Assembly: GCA_021432635.1 (NCBI GenBank) | Contig: MU270085.1 | Span: forward strand, 62,001 to 126,000 | Length of the DNA: 64,000 bases | Direction: 5' to 3' | From: Thozetella sp. PMI_491 | Taxonomy: Eukaryota; Ascomycota; Sordariomycetes; Chaetosphaeriales; Chaetosphaeriaceae | Part shown: positions 36,784-49,400 of the stretch, in pieces | Position numbering within the stretch: position 1 is the first letter of the stretch | How the letters are laid out: each line of letters begins with the position of its first letter | Position numbers and translations under genes: made by a program | The notes under the pieces: model-generated | Told to the model about the DNA's origin: nothing | The model's database searches: none | What the model saw: only the letters and a program-made list of their open reading frames with translations

Positions 36784-37560
36784 GTAAGCAGTGTCCCTGC
36801 TGGCCTGCCAACTTTACCCGCGTTGCGACGGAGTCTGCAAATCGCCGCGAACAGCCTCGGCCCAGAGAACCGAAAGAAGGTAAACAGGGGGCAGGACGTC
36901 ACGCGGCACAAGAACAGACATATGGACACCATCCAGTACCTCAATCAGCAGTAGTTCAGTGTTAGGATGTGTGGCTGCCTCCGCGCTTCCGTACGTCGAC
37001 CCAGAGTAGCGCACATGTCGAGCTCTAGGGAGACGAACATCTGTGGCCGTCACCAAGTATGCCGCACAGCGGGGCATCCCCCTCCTGTCCCTGTGGTAAT
37101 CTCGCAGCTTCTCTATATACCATCTGCCGAACCTAGTCGCCTGGTCCATGCGACGTGTAGCAATCCCGTGGTGGCCAGCATGCGCATGCAGAAGGCGGTA
37201 AAAATACAGGCCAACCCAGTCATCGTGGCCCTCTCACAGTCGAACATCGGGAAGTGCGCCTAGCCCGAGCAATCGGCCACTCGGAACTCTAGAACGCAAA
37301 TAGTAGCATTCTAAGGAGTCTCGCTCGAACGTAGCCGATCCAAGCATGAAGAAACCGCACAACCGCGGGGGCGCACATGACAAAAGTACAATCGGAGGCA
37401 AGCGAAGGGGGTGAACACGATGACCAAATGGCCCGAAATACCTGCCGAGCTGGACAGAAGAGCACAACAACGACTGAGTGCCAACAAGTACTCTGATCAG
37501 CAGCCTGAAGTCACTGGTGCCCAGCACCCCCTGAAGCCTGCAGCCTCAAGGGGCGCCGAC
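36784..37560. other. No gene recognised
   Basis: A minus frame at 37149-36814 is the longest but has no domain signal. The missing part of the HET-like fragment was searched for here on both strands and not found. Confidence 0.4.
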
Positions 37561-37568
37561 CCGTCCTA

Positions 37569-37925
37569 TCACTCCACTGCTGGTCCCTCTCTGCCCATAC
37601 CCCAAGAATCCGCTACAGGCCACCGTTCCTCTCGCCCCTTCCTTTGTCTCGGGCGACGCTCGCTGTCCCTCCTTCCCTCAAGGCTGGTGAAAGAAGACCT
37701 GGTCTTCTTGATCATGTTCTCCCATGGCAGGTAGGTCTTAGGCTGGCATTCGCCGCACAGTTCTTCCCTTCGGTACTCAAAGTGTGTCACGTTCGGCTGG
37801 CACCTCTTATGCGTGACGGTGTAGTCCCGGCACCACTTTGAGGCGATCCAGCGGAAGTGACCGCAGCTGTATTCTCGCTGCGGGCGTGACTAAGGACGGA
37901 GGACGGCGCGGGAGCACATAGTCGA
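37569..37925 (-). other. Possible small Cys/His-rich protein exon
   Basis: After a plausible acceptor (ccttag) the minus strand reads YSCGHFRWIASKWCRDYTV, THKRCQPNVTHFEYRREELC and GECQPKTYLPWENMIKK, then a basic tail to a stop at 37569. The spacing of Cys and His suggests a small metal-binding module, and the frame is gene-like in composition. The upstream exon could not be fixed: the best-phased candidate has no ATG. Unknown function; may be a gene fragment. Confidence 0.35.
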
Positions 37926-38371
37926 ACCGTGCGGACTACCAGCGACAGGGTATAGAGAAAGACGCTATCCCATTGAGTCCACCGACTGCCGCGCTTGAAC
38001 TTTGGACCATATTCGGACCAGGGGCGAATACACTCCGCGATTGGATGTCTATTTGCGGGCGCCCGCCCCAACTAAGCTACCGCGTTTCAAAGCTTACGGA
38101 CTTCGGTTGGTAGATGTTTCGAAACAAAGTTGGATGCAACCCGAGATTCAAGAACCCGAGATTCCAGAACCCGAGATGCCGTCGTTTTAAGTAATTAGTC
38201 TCGTGAGAAGATGACATACTTGGCGCTTCTGCCATGTCCGCGTCCAAATAACTCAATCACTCTATAGAGACCTTCCCAAGCCGCTTTTTTAGGTTCCGGA
38301 AGTTCGGCGAAGGAAATCACATTGGAAAAAATCACCCAGGCCCATCACCGAAAAAAGACGGGAAAGTCACA

Positions 38372-39821
38372 ATGAGGTTCGCATGGAAAATTATAACCTT
38401 CTTCGATTCGATTAGGATGCCGGCTTCTGAGCGTGGTGGTGGTGAATCCTACGCTTCTCTACCGGAATCGTCCGCCCATATTATACGAAACAGAGATGAT
38501 GATGATGACGACGACGATGATGATGAATCCAAGACGAGTACTTCGTCCCACACAAACACATCTAGCACAAGCATACATGTATCTTCATATCCTTCGACTT
38601 CCGTCGAGTTATCTTCTTTCTCAGTGCCTGCCATCCCTTCACCCCCTATCGCCTTGACAACAAAAATGACCTCCATAACCGCGGTTGTCCCCCAACCCAG
38701 TGAGTCTCCAAGCCCATATCAGACCTCTCTATCAATTGCAGCGCCGACCACTGTGGCTGGAGTATCCCTTACAGGACCTGGGGGTTCTGCCACTGCCACC
38801 AACGCAACTGCGGCATCTGCGTCCACCAGCTCTGCAGCGTCGAACGCAGCCGCTGCATCTCAAGGAAGTAATACTCTCGGTGCAGCAGTTGGCGGGATTC
38901 TCGGATCTTCAGGTAATTATACTTTCTCATCTTAAGTATCCCGTCAATGTCGCGACTAAGTGTCCTTGGAAAGGCGCCGTGATCATCCTTATGTCTCTTT
39001 TCTTCGCCTATAGGCGACGTCGGCGAAACCAGCCTGAAGGATTACCGCACTGGGATAACCCCGACCGAGTGTCTTCCCTCCCGGATCAACAGCCGCCTCA
39101 GCCGCCACGCGGCCCGACCGAGCCCCTCGCAATCGAACGACCAAATCGAGGCTCACAGTGGCGCAGGAACGCCAGTCGCGAGTCGCAAGGCGGTATTGTG
39201 GCGGATCAGCTGCCTTCTACCCGGTATATGGGGGACAAGTCGGTTCTTGAACAACAAGTTACTCCTAGCCGAGACCCCCGGGCGCCTCGTGTCCCCAGAG
39301 AGTCCATCTCACGCTGGATTCGTGAGCTGGAGGCGGCTGGCCCACCAAGTGACATCCGCCCTGACAGTCTTCCCCCTACAGGAAGCCCTTTCTGGCCCCC
39401 GAGAACCGGCCCGACAGACCAGCCAGTATTTATGCCTCGGGGGGCCAGCCCGGTAGACCAGCCGGCCTATATGCCTCCTGCTGAGAGGAGGATGTCCATG
39501 GCCGTGCCAGTCACGCTCATACCAGCGTGGTTCCGACGTGGGCTATCAATGCTGAGCTCGAACGTGAGTGAAACAAGCAGCGTTAGCAGCGGATTCTTGT
39601 TTGGTTACGAAGGAAGAAAAATTCCGGCGGTACAGTCGTTTCCGCCGGGTTCGCCGTTCCCAGGTAGGCCTACGCAGCTGATAGTCCAGTCCGATATTTC
39701 ACTGACAGCACCAGCAGTGACCTCACCTGAGGGAGAACTCCATACGCGTCCCCGGGGAATAATGGCGGAGCCGGTATCCCCTTTGTCAGCCGGTGCGCCA
39801 CAGTCTTCCGAGCACAAATAG
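38372..39821 (+). CDS. Ser/Thr-rich single-pass membrane protein
   Basis: Two exons (38372-38912 and 38974-39821) give 462 residues. Residues 45-56 are an aspartate run encoded by a gat/gac microsatellite. Residues 57-170 are very rich in Ser, Thr and Ala, as in O-glycosylated ectodomains. The splice joins GAAVGGILGSSG to AVIILMSLFFAYRRRRRN, a single transmembrane helix followed by five arginines. The remainder is a Pro-rich cytosolic tail. The plan resembles fungal cell-wall stress sensors and mucin-like proteins, but no cysteine-rich WSC domain is present. The listed start lacks an evident signal peptide, so an upstream exon is possible. Function unknown. Confidence 0.65.
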
Positions 39822-41302
39822 TCGATTGAGGTTGGAGTTATTGTCCCGCGTGGCTTTATTTGACTAGAAACTAGGTAGCTCTACGACACTGATGAGAATT
39901 CAACTCCGTGAAGACACTGTTGGTCTATACGATAACCTTTGTCGAACTGCTGTGCCTTGAAACTACTAGAAACTGCTAGATAACGCCGAGACACGTCTCA
40001 TTCTCTAATATATTTCCTAGCTTATGTAGAGTTACTATTTGGTATGCCTACGATGCGCCCCCCGAAACGGGTCTCTGTCTCGGGAGGGCAACACGAGCAT
40101 CCCAGTAATCGTGTAAAGGATATAGAGCTACAGGATCTTAGTTCGTTCAGTGCTCTCCCCCCTCTCCCGTTTTTCCCCTCCGCTTCTTCGCCCCCCCCCC
40201 TTCCCCTCTTCACCTCTCCCTCTTCACTTTTTCCGTCTCTTCCCCTCCGCTTCCTCTCGTTCCTTAGGAACTCTTCAACTCCTCTCAGACCACACACCCT
40301 CCGACAGAAGGAAAAGAATAGATTGCCAATTGGGTGGCCTGCGGGTCCCGTCTTTCGCTTTCTTGGTTTAATCGGGGCTGTGGTTGGCCTCTGTCTCGAT
40401 TTTCCTGATACTTATTGTACAAGATAGTCCACATGGCAGCCTAGAGTGACAGAGTCTACCACGTCTTTGCATCTATATTCTGTTAGCTCCGAGAATTTCA
40501 TGCGATGGCTTTAGCTCGCGGCACGATACCTTGTTCCCTTTTGCCAAGTTCGTGATAATTGTGCTCTGGTCGGTCTCGCATCTTCAGCTCTGGACCAATC
40601 TTCACCGCTCGTGTTGGAGGCAGCCACAGCCTCACCCAAATCTAGACCAAGGCAGTTGCCGCATCTTGAAATCATTCCACTCAGAATTTAGATCATGATT
40701 GGTAGCGTTCTGAAACATAGAAACACAGGGGTCTGCTTTCCCATACCAAATTGACCAAGTGCAGAAGGGAAAACGAGGCGCACATTTGCCAAGCCAGATA
40801 TAAATAATCGTCCGATCTGCAAGCCTCCATTTTCGGTCTCAAGCCTATGCTGCAACCTAGGCTTAACGTTGATTGTCCCTATGGCTGGAAGGTTTCTCAA
40901 GGTTACAAGACTATATGCGGATCACCCCGCATGGCGGTAAAGGACCTTGCCGGTGCCGCAATGTTAGGGTGTAGCGTCGGCAGCCAACATTGGAACGCAT
41001 CATCTTGGTGCCTCGTCGCGAGCGGCAGATTGCTCCTTTCCGGCCACCTAGTCTCACCATTTCTTCCATGCGACAAAGTGATACCGGTTCTACTCGAGCC
41101 GAATGCACTTTCGGGTTCTCTCCGGCGGAGTACTGCCGGCCCCCTTGACTCGTGGCAAGCCCGCACCATTGGTGTTGGGTATATAAAGTGACCGTGTTTC
41201 TCCCTTCCGCTGGCACAAACAAGATTCTTTCTCAGCCAACATCCCCAACCGCAGACAGATACCCATTCTCTCTCGCAGTACCGCGCGATCACAAACTGAA
41301 TC
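39822..41302. other. Intergenic with C/T-rich tract at 40150-40265
   Basis: A polypyrimidine stretch (repeated ctcccc/cttcc words, with a run of about nine C) is the only notable structure. Opposite frames are Arg/Lys/Glu-rich artefacts of it. The last 130 bases form the promoter of the small secreted protein. Confidence 0.5.
41180..41188 (+). promoter_or_regulatory. TATA box candidate for the small secreted protein
   Basis: TATATAAAG lies 115 bases upstream of the ATG at 41303 and is followed by a pyrimidine-rich stretch, the usual layout of a filamentous-fungal core promoter. Confidence 0.5.
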
Positions 41303-41753
41303 ATGCTTTTCTCTGTGCGACAGGCCGTCGTGGCTTTGGTCGTTGTTAGTCCGATGGCATCGGCGATCATCGTGCCCCAGCGGATGCACCAAACTCATCT
41401 AGCAAAGAGAGATGATCACTCTGTTTCTCACATCCGCCGACTTTTACATGTTATTGCCGGCGTCCCGATTGCAACCCGAGATGACGATGACGATGATGAA
41501 GCAGGTAGGCGCTATTCCAGACACCGATCTTCGATTCCCACATGCCTGGCCACAATTCTACTATTAACACCAAGTTCGAACAGCTGCCGAGACTCCAGCC
41601 GCTAATGCAACTGATGCTGGAGCAGCGGGTGCAGCTCCTGCCGCTTGCAATGCCACAGCTCCTGCAGCTAGCTCTGGTAAGAACACCATTCATGAGACAT
41701 ATTGGACATTCCTGCTGACTATGCTAGCGGCCCCTGCTGAGGAAGACGACTGA
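41303..41753 (+). CDS. Small secreted acidic protein with Kex2-type site
   Basis: Three exons (41303-41504, 41584-41676, 41728-41753) give 106 residues. A signal peptide is clear (MLFSVRQAVVALVVVSPMAS with an Ala-rich cleavage region). A dibasic Lys-Arg at about residue 35 (HLAKRDDHS) suggests Kex2 processing. The mature part has an acidic run (RDDDDDDEA) and an Ala/Pro-rich low-complexity tail ending PAEEDD, with only one cysteine. Two introns in so short a gene and the TATA box support it being real. No family is recognised. It could be a wall-associated peptide or an effector-like protein; the single cysteine argues against the usual disulphide-rich effectors. Confidence 0.7.
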
Positions 41754-42870
41754 GTCCCACCACCCAGGGGAGTGTGGGAATGTCTCCGAAGTCAGGCAAT
41801 ATGCGTGTGTATGAGAGAATAGCGTGAGAACCTCTGGCTAGGACTCAATTTGCGTTGGGTACTTGAAGAGCCTGCTCAAGACGTCCCGATGATATCGCTC
41901 ACTCCTCTTTGCTGGGACAGGAACTTTGCCGAATTGAGCTGGACTCTGGCTTTCTCCTTTTATAGCTCATAGTTCTTCTTTGCAGATTCCATCTTTGTTG
42001 GAAATGTGTTGCCTTTGTCTTCAGTTCGCCATAAAAATAGAAGTATACAACTAGACGGTCAGCAATTCGGAAGTATTTAGTAGCCTAGAGGATCTGGTCT
42101 CTGTATGCTACTTCCAGCCGGCAAACAGGGAGTATTTCTTATTAAACAGCACCAGATCTGGCGCCTACTCAACCCACTACTCGTACCTACCGTATAGTGG
42201 CGCCATAAACGTGACAATGAGCCTCGACTAGCTTGCAAACCACGTCTCCGTCAGACTCCATTCAGCGGAACTCCACTCTTATCTAATTAATACAGACACA
42301 TGTTCGCGAGCCAGACTCTTGGCCGTGGCGTATGCGCAACCAGCTACATTGCTATCTGAATGAAGTCACAGCCTAGATAATTAAGCCACAAGGTAGCTGG
42401 TCGTTAGGAATGAAGGTGCCAAGTGATGGGCGGTGAATCGTACGGATGCATTAAAACATGGGATGGGTGGCTGAGGTCCCTGAGGATCGTCTGAGATATA
42501 TTTTGGCGTTCAACTTAGGCAGCTATGCTCGATAGGGGTGCGTATTTTGACTACCCTCGCCTTCGTAATTCAACAAGCCTGCTTAAGTCTAGACCATTTG
42601 GGCGCAGCGTCCCATGTTGTGCCCTGTATTCGAGAGATTGCTGCCCTCGCGGGGCTGCAACATAACGAACCTGAAGATCTCAGCTCGGAAGGAACAAATA
42701 TACCAGCCTCGTTTCTTTTTCCGAATTCTTTTTTTTCAAGCCGAAAGTAGTGTGTAGAGGGATCGTAACAACCAGAATAACCCTACTAGCATGGTATCGG
42801 CGGATGCGAAAAGGGCGTTCTTCTCGGAGAGGGGTCCTCAAAATCGGCAAGAGAGACTTCTACTTATTAA
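41754..42870. other. Intergenic, nothing recognised
   Basis: No frame of gene-like character. Moderately AT-rich. Confidence 0.5.
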
Positions 42871-43074
42871 TCAGTAAATAATTCTAAAAAAATCCCAGGG
42901 TTGACGAAATATACTCGTAACAATAAGAAAATCGCCCTGGACCTGCCTAGCTGCCTCGAAGAGGTCTTCAATATTTGTGAATTGAATCATAGGCATGCCA
43001 TCTCCTTGATCTACGTCTGAGGCCATCGTAGTGGGTAAAGTTGAGACGGAGAACGACGGGGATTCTGATGCCAT
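42871..43074 (-). CDS. Possible short protein, unidentified
   Basis: A 67-residue frame from ATG 43074 (MASESPSFSVSTLPTT) to a stop at 42871 contains MIQFTNIEDLFEAARQVQGD, which looks like a structured helix. No homologue is recalled and no splice evidence extends it. It may be part of a longer, partly lost gene. Confidence 0.25.
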   Translation of the reverse strand: MASESPSFSVSTLPTTMASDVDQGDGMPMIQFTNIEDLFEAARQVQGDFLIVTSIFRQPWDFFRIIY

Positions 43075-43410
43075 CGTGAAGAGAAAATTGGTTGCAAGAG
43101 GAAAGTGATTCAGAAGCATTGCTTGTGGATAGTGCAAGGGTGAAATGCAGATGATAGGGCTTAGATGGATGTTCTGGAGATGTAACATGTAACTCATCGC
43201 GGAGAAGAATCTTGAAGTTCAACGGACACACCACGACGTAGTGCGGTGTCTAGATCGAGCGATCGATGGACATAGGAGATAGACAAGGGAGACAGGGACA
43301 CTTGCAATATAAATGGGAGAGCATGGGAACCCACAGCGGAAGCATTCGACGGATTGGGAAGAAATACGCGACTGATGCCGGTCTTGTCAATTCATCGTCC
43401 CTGCAGAGTC

Positions 43411-43510
43411 CCTACTGATATCCCTTCTGATGATGTCCCTTCTGATGATGTCCCTTCTGTTGATGTCCATTCTGATGATCTCCCTTCTGATGATGTCCCT
43501 GTCCCTCCTG
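43411..43510 (+). repeat. 15-base tandem repeat encoding Pro-Ser-Asp-Asp-Val
   Basis: Six or more imperfect copies of ccttctgatgatgtc follow each other. The plus frame (from about 43375) would give PSDDV repeats, but it overlaps the 3' end of the minus-strand membrane-protein gene and has no other support as a gene. Confidence 0.75.
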
Positions 43511-43597
43511 ATGATGTGCCTTCGGTTGCTGGCCCTCTTGCTGAATCCTTCGCTGCCCCTAATAGCAGCGAGAAAGCGAAGAGCAGGTCTCAGGCAC

Positions 43598-44137
43598 CTA
43601 GGCACCATAGATGAGCTTCATCGTAGCCAGAAGGCCGAAGATAAAGGCGACGATTAGGGCGACAACTCCTAGAAACATAAGGAAGGCCACCGAAGTGACA
43701 AGTTCCGCCCAGAAGTTAGCCAAGCGAGCAGGGAAAAACAGCAAGGCAGTGCCTACTCATCAAGGTGGTGATGATCTCGAACAGACCAATCAAAAACACT
43801 TTGAATACTTGGCAGAGGCTACGAACGATCATCAAGAGGACCTCAGAGATGCCACGAACAATCATCTTGTAAGGCAAGGCATGGTGACGCATGAGAACCT
43901 CGATAGCGGCGTCGTCGGGGCCGGGCTGCTCTCCCATCAGCGGGCGCTGCGCCTCCGGATCGGCGTCAAATTGCATGTCGACTTGGCAGTATGCCGGTGG
44001 CGGGGTTTCGCTGGGAGCGAGCTCTTTGGGGAGCTGTGAGCAAAGTTTGAAGTGGCGAGAAAGGGAAAGAGAAAGAGAAGGAAAGAAAGGAAGGAAGGAA
44101 GAAGGAGGGGGGACTTACCGGCGGCGAATTTGGCCAT
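43598..44137 (-). CDS. Small membrane protein, unidentified
   Basis: Three exons (44137-44119, 44023-43757, 43668-43598) give 118 residues. The N-terminal half is polar and Pro-rich (ETPPPAYCQVDMQFDADPEA). The C-terminal half has two hydrophobic segments, SEVLLMIVRSLCQVFKVFLI and VVALIVAFIFGLLATMK, suggesting a two-helix hairpin with the N-terminus in the cytosol. The PPPAY motif is a potential WW-domain ligand of the kind bound by Rsp5-type ubiquitin ligases. No family is recognised. Intron 1 is polypyrimidine-rich with an AAAG acceptor, so the exact exon-2 start is less certain. Confidence 0.55.
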
Positions 44138-45661
44138 GGTTGACGACCTGCGGCTTTGCCCGTGGCTTCTTGTGTTGTGTTGTGTTGCCGCTGTTGTTCG
44201 CACGCGGCCGAAGGGAGCAAAAGGGTATTGCGAGGGGCGGCTGGGCGTGGCCGTGTGTGGTGTTGTTGAGTAAGTAGCAGGTGAAAAAAGAAGCGAATTG
44301 GCAGTGGGCAGGCGGCTAGTGAGAGAAGAGCGGGAACGTGAACGAATGGCGGCTTGCGTCGATTGTGAAGACTTGTCCAGGTACCCACCAAGCCTTTGTT
44401 CCAGCCTGCTATGCTCTGATATTGTGACAGGACATGCCTCTCCTTGGAATTCCTTGCAGCTCTTTCCCATCATCTGTCATGCCAGTTACTTTTGCGGAGT
44501 AGTGATGCCAGTCTTGCGCTTTCGTCGCCATTATCGCAAGATGATCCAACCTCAGTACTCTCTTTCCTTTTCACGGCAGAATTTTCACCATTTTCACCTT
44601 TCCCTCACCCAAGACTTGGGCCAGAACCTTTCAGTGACATTGTTGCAAACTATTCCTTGCTTCTTTGTCGAGGATTTCCACCGCTTCTTGTAGCCGAGCT
44701 CGGCGTAGGCCTGCCCTAGTTGAACTCTTGGGCTCGAGGCTCATAAAGCCATCGCCTCGGAAACTTGTCGGTCCATGAGAGCCCCCTGCCTCCTCCGCGT
44801 TGATCTCCTGGCCATGTAAGCCGGAGAAGCATCCAGAATAAGACACTTGTGGCACTTGTGGCAACCCGTGTCCCGAATCGGAGGTCTCCTTATCGATGAA
44901 TGGCTAATTTTGTCCGCACATCACGTGGCTGTGGTCGATGCAGATGAGAAAATACTGGGTTGCCGTGCCGAAGTTGTTAATCTGTGGGCGGTAAGGCAAA
45001 GGGAGTGGGTGGGGCGCTGACTACCGAAGCTTGCGGAGGTCCAGCCACGCCTCACCCAATAAACTTCAGAATTTAAATCGACAAGGAACCACGGCGGTGC
45101 TGCTGGACGAGAACGCAGGGAGCTATTCCAACCTCAATTCCCCGATCTGGAGCGTTCTCCGGCGCGCACATCCGCACAAGCAATGCGAGACAGGCCATCT
45201 ACTGCCACGGGAAGGAGAATGGGCCCAGGAGGCCACGCTCTGTCCATTGCTATCTTGGATATGGATCAAGAAGTCCGAGGAAAGAGGAAAACAAACAAAC
45301 GCGCTTCGCCCTCCGCAAGGTAATGGTGGCCGTGGGTTGCGGGGCTACCGTCGCCAGCCATGTCGTTGGGGCGTAAGAGACGCCACACCTACCTCAGGCG
45401 GTGTGGAAAAGCCACAGCAGCCTACACAAGAATGCCTTGATTCGCGTGAAGGCGTCTCCGATGTGCCTCGTTCCAGCCACAGCCTGCATCTTGGAGCTCG
45501 AACAAGCCACTTGCTAGTCCTCTAGTAACATCAGCTCAAATCACAGCGTCCTCAACGTCCTTGGGTTCCATATTTCATACTTCTAGGAACTCGTCGATCC
45601 TCCCAAGTATACCATCCTCTGTCTTGACGAAGCCATACATTTAGGCTCCAAGACTGGATCA
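44138..45661. other. No gene recognised
   Basis: A 164-codon plus frame at 45031-45525 is GC-rich and low in recognisable structure; I could not support it. The rest is empty. Confidence 0.35.
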
Positions 45662-45978
45662 TCAATACTTATAAGAGGGCTGGGCTTCTTCCTGCTTGCT
45701 TAGTACCAGATGCTTGAAAATTTCTACATCTACCAGGCTCTCCCTGTGAAATTTGATGAAAATATTTAGGGCCTTTGTAGCTGTGCCAATGATTTGTTGT
45801 GACTGTTCTGCCCAGCAGTGGCTATTGGCGAATAATGCGCTGTATAACGTCGCCAGAGTCTCTGGATCCACGGAAGGCTATTCCTTCGTAAAAAGTCGGC
45901 GATAATATCTCGGACCATGCCTTTGGAGGGCAATTTGTCGTGGGGAAGTGCCACAGAAACCGGTGTTAATGTGGCCAT
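45662..45978 (-). pseudogene. Short decayed gene, one frame change
   Basis: From ATG 45978 the frame reads VSVALPHDKLPSKGMVRDII and ADFLRRNSLPW. At about 45868 a neighbouring frame continues with DPETLATLYSALFANSHCWA, ALNIFIKFHRESLVDVEIF and LSKQEEA. Both halves look protein-like and join at a single point without any intron, suggesting a one-base indel in a protein of about 110 residues. No family recognised. Confidence 0.3.
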
Positions 45979-46431
45979 TTTATTGATTTAGTAGACGAAT
46001 GAATACCAGAACATGACTGAATCTGCGAACCAATAAATAGGTACATATAATTTGGGCTCACAGCGGGTGTAACGAGCAGGCCTCAGCTTGATGCCCGACT
46101 TCTCAAGGAGGCCTAGTGTCACCGGCATCGCGGTAAAGCTAGAAGACAGGAGGTCTGAGCTGGACAAGTGGAAGGTGTCGGCTGGTCGTTACGGGATCCT
46201 GCTCGCCTCCAGCTTGAGCCCGGGTGATGCGAACGCAAGGTTAGAACTTGAAGACGCGGGGAGGCTATCTTTAACCCGTTGTGGTGTAAATATATACGTT
46301 TGTTTCATAGGGGGTGTAGAAAGTACACGGCTCGCTTATATATATAGCTCGCTTCTGGATTACATTTGTGTTTTATGGCTTTCAAAATACTGCACCCGCC
46401 TCACCATAACAAGCCATGAGCCGCTCCTCTT

Positions 46432-49400
46432 CTAACACACCGCCCCCCCACACACCTGAACACACCACGCCGGGCATGGAATAAACCCGCAGCAGTTTTC
46501 GTTGCAATTCAGTGAAGGGATGTTGACACCAGTGCAGAACGGGTATGGATTAGAGGTCGTCGTCGACGGCGCAGGCGGAGGAGTGGTCGACGTTGGAGGC
46601 GGTGGTGGCGGCGGTAATGACACAGCTGATATTGATATCACAGGCGGCACAAGACTGCATTGTGTCTCGACGTCAGGGACGACCGGAGGCGGGAAGTAAT
46701 CGACAGGGAGAGGCGCATTGGCTGGCACAACCACAGGGTTGGGCAGTTCCGTGCCAGGAGGTACCAGCACGGCCTGAGGCAACGGCACGGCAGCAGGGTA
46801 TGTGACTGGCGGTACAACAAGGGGGTTTGTATCCGGCGTGAACCCTGGCGGAAGCGTGATGGGCAGTGGCAGGGGATTGCCTGGGCCGAAGCCGGTGGAC
46901 GGCACCACCAGTGGACCGGGACCGGGCGGCACGAAGCCGGCCGGTAGTGTTATTGGCGAGGAAAGAGGCACGTTTGGCGGGTAGGTAGTCCCCGCAACAG
47001 TGAGCGGCACCGGCGGTGAGAAGCCCGCCGGCACGAATAGGGGCAGGTTGAGGGGCGTGTCGGGGAAACCGTACGACTCCGGGACCACGAGGGGCGCGGA
47101 GGGTTGGTAGCCCTGCGGCAGGGTGATGGGATATGGTGCCGGCTGTCGTGGCTGCAGCGTGATGCCTGGGATGCTTAACGGCGCCTGGGGCACAAAGCCC
47201 GCCGGCAGCGGCACGGGGAGCGGCAGTGCAACGTTGGGTGGGATGAGCACAGGGTTGCTGATCGTACCACCCGCACCGCAGCATGTTCCTGTGATCTCAC
47301 GAAACAGATCGCATGTCTCGGTGCAGTTGCTGGGCCCGGGCGGGCGGTTGTTGTCGGTGCGTGGCGGCAGGCCGGCGATCTCGCTTGCGCACGCGGCCGT
47401 CAGTGTAAAGGTGGCCGACGGTGCCAGCGATGTGCAGGTTAGCGAGACTACCGGTACGTTGGACGGTGTCCCATGGTCGCCGAATATGCCGATACCGGTT
47501 CCATTGCTACCACCGCCGTTGCCGAGGTCAACAGCCCAGTCGACGGATCCGGCAAAGTTGGCACTGGTGTACTGCCCAATGCGACCGGATTTGGTGATGG
47601 GCGTCATGTAGGCCACCCAGGTGTCCTGGAATACGGCTATGTCCGAGTCACTGTCGGCGTCCCTGAAGTAGACACCGCCCTGGCCGAGGAGGTCGTTGAT
47701 CTCGGTGTCGGCGAGGTACCCGGCCGTGGCCGTGCAGGACCCCGGGAGGGCGCCCGAGTCGGGGCCCGTGAAGAGACACGATGGCCCCGTGCAAGATGGG
47801 TCCACCATGCCGAAGGACCGCCCGTAGCTCGTGACTCCGACAAGCACCTTATTGGACGGCACGCCAGCTTTGGTGATCATTGCCAGGGCGTAGTTTGTCT
47901 CGGTCAGATTGACGCTACAAGATTCCATCGAGTCAGTCATTGTCCCCATTTTTCTGAACACTAGCCACGGAGGCGAGGGAGCACCTACTGTGAGCGAAGA
48001 CAGTTCCCCGTAGGACAGCCTGGGTTGGAGAAGGCATTATTATAGTCCCACTGGCCGTGGAGGTCGTATGTCTCGTATACAATATAATCCACAATGGGAG
48101 CCATGTCCTTGATCGGGAAACCCCTAAGGTACCTAGAGCCAGATCCGAGTCAGTCGGTCGCCTCCGAGAGAGGAGAAGGCGGGGGCTTCTAATGCCACAT
48201 ACCAGTAGGAAGCTGGGGCCGCCAAAGACAACGTCTTTCCTGCCGGTAGGATGCTGCGGAGCGTGATGAGGAACTCGAGATAGTTGGCTCCTTCGTCTGG
48301 GGTTCCAGGAGGAATGCCAGGAATATCGGGAGCCTGACTCTAGATTAGCACGCTCGAGTCCAGGAGGCGTAAGCCGGCTCGTGGAAATGGCCGCGCCCAT
48401 GCACAGGGGAACACTCACCCCCGGGTATTCCCAGTCAAAGTCAACGCCATCGAGGTTGTACTGGTTGAGAAAGTTCACGATGCTGACGGCAAAGTTTAGC
48501 CGGTTCGCGGGCGTCACGACGTCGCGGAAGATGGGAAATGAATCCACGTCGGTAGAAAAGGACCACCCGCCAAACGACACAATCTTCTTAAAACTTCCCG
48601 TAGCGGCGACGAAACTTTCAAAGGCTCCAGGCGTATCCGATACATCTACTTTGAAGTCCGATGTAATGGTGGCGAACGCATAGTGTATGTGGGTATACGT
48701 GTCGGGGATCTGCGACGCCTCCATGGTAAGGCACCCACGGCCGAGGTTGAAAGCCTCCCAGTACGCCACCGTGAGGAACTTCGTAGGAGCTACCTCTGTG
48801 TTGACTATATCCGTCCCGCAGTTGGAGATACAGCCCGCGGTACCGGGAGCTGATGTTCCGGGAGCACCTGTGAGCGAGGCGGACACCGTGCAAAATTCGT
48901 CCGTGATGCCGCACTGGCCAAAAATATCGCACTACAGAGTGCTGGATCAGCTGCCATTCCTTCGCTTCCTTCTTTCCGCTTTCACTTCTGCTCTGTGAGG
49001 CCTTTTACTTACACAGGCGTTTAGAGGGCAGGGGTTTAAGTCAGCTATTGCTGAGAGGTTTGACGGCGGAGACGTCCCCGGCACCTGAGGCCCGCAGATG
49101 GCACTTGATACTGACGCGGGGAAGGGTGGATTGCCTGGCGAGTCTGTTAACAAGGAGACTTTCGAGACATTGAGTCGGTATCTTCGGGAAGCTCACCAGT
49201 GCTAAGGCAGATGATCTGTCCCAGCTGTACATTGGAGCAGCCTTGCCAACCCCACGTCTGCGTGTTGAAGCTTTCTATGTCGCTGACCGCGATGAAGTTG
49301 CTGGCGGCAATCTTGGAGCAGAAATCGCCTGCCTGAACAGTATACGTCGCGCAGTCTCCGTTCGGGGACGGCTTGGGTCTCAGGTCTGGCAAAGAGCCCG

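Noticed and set aside
46502-47964. Gly-rich plus-strand frames opposite the chitinase repeat region.
   Set aside because: They are complements of the Pro-rich repeats of a well-supported gene.
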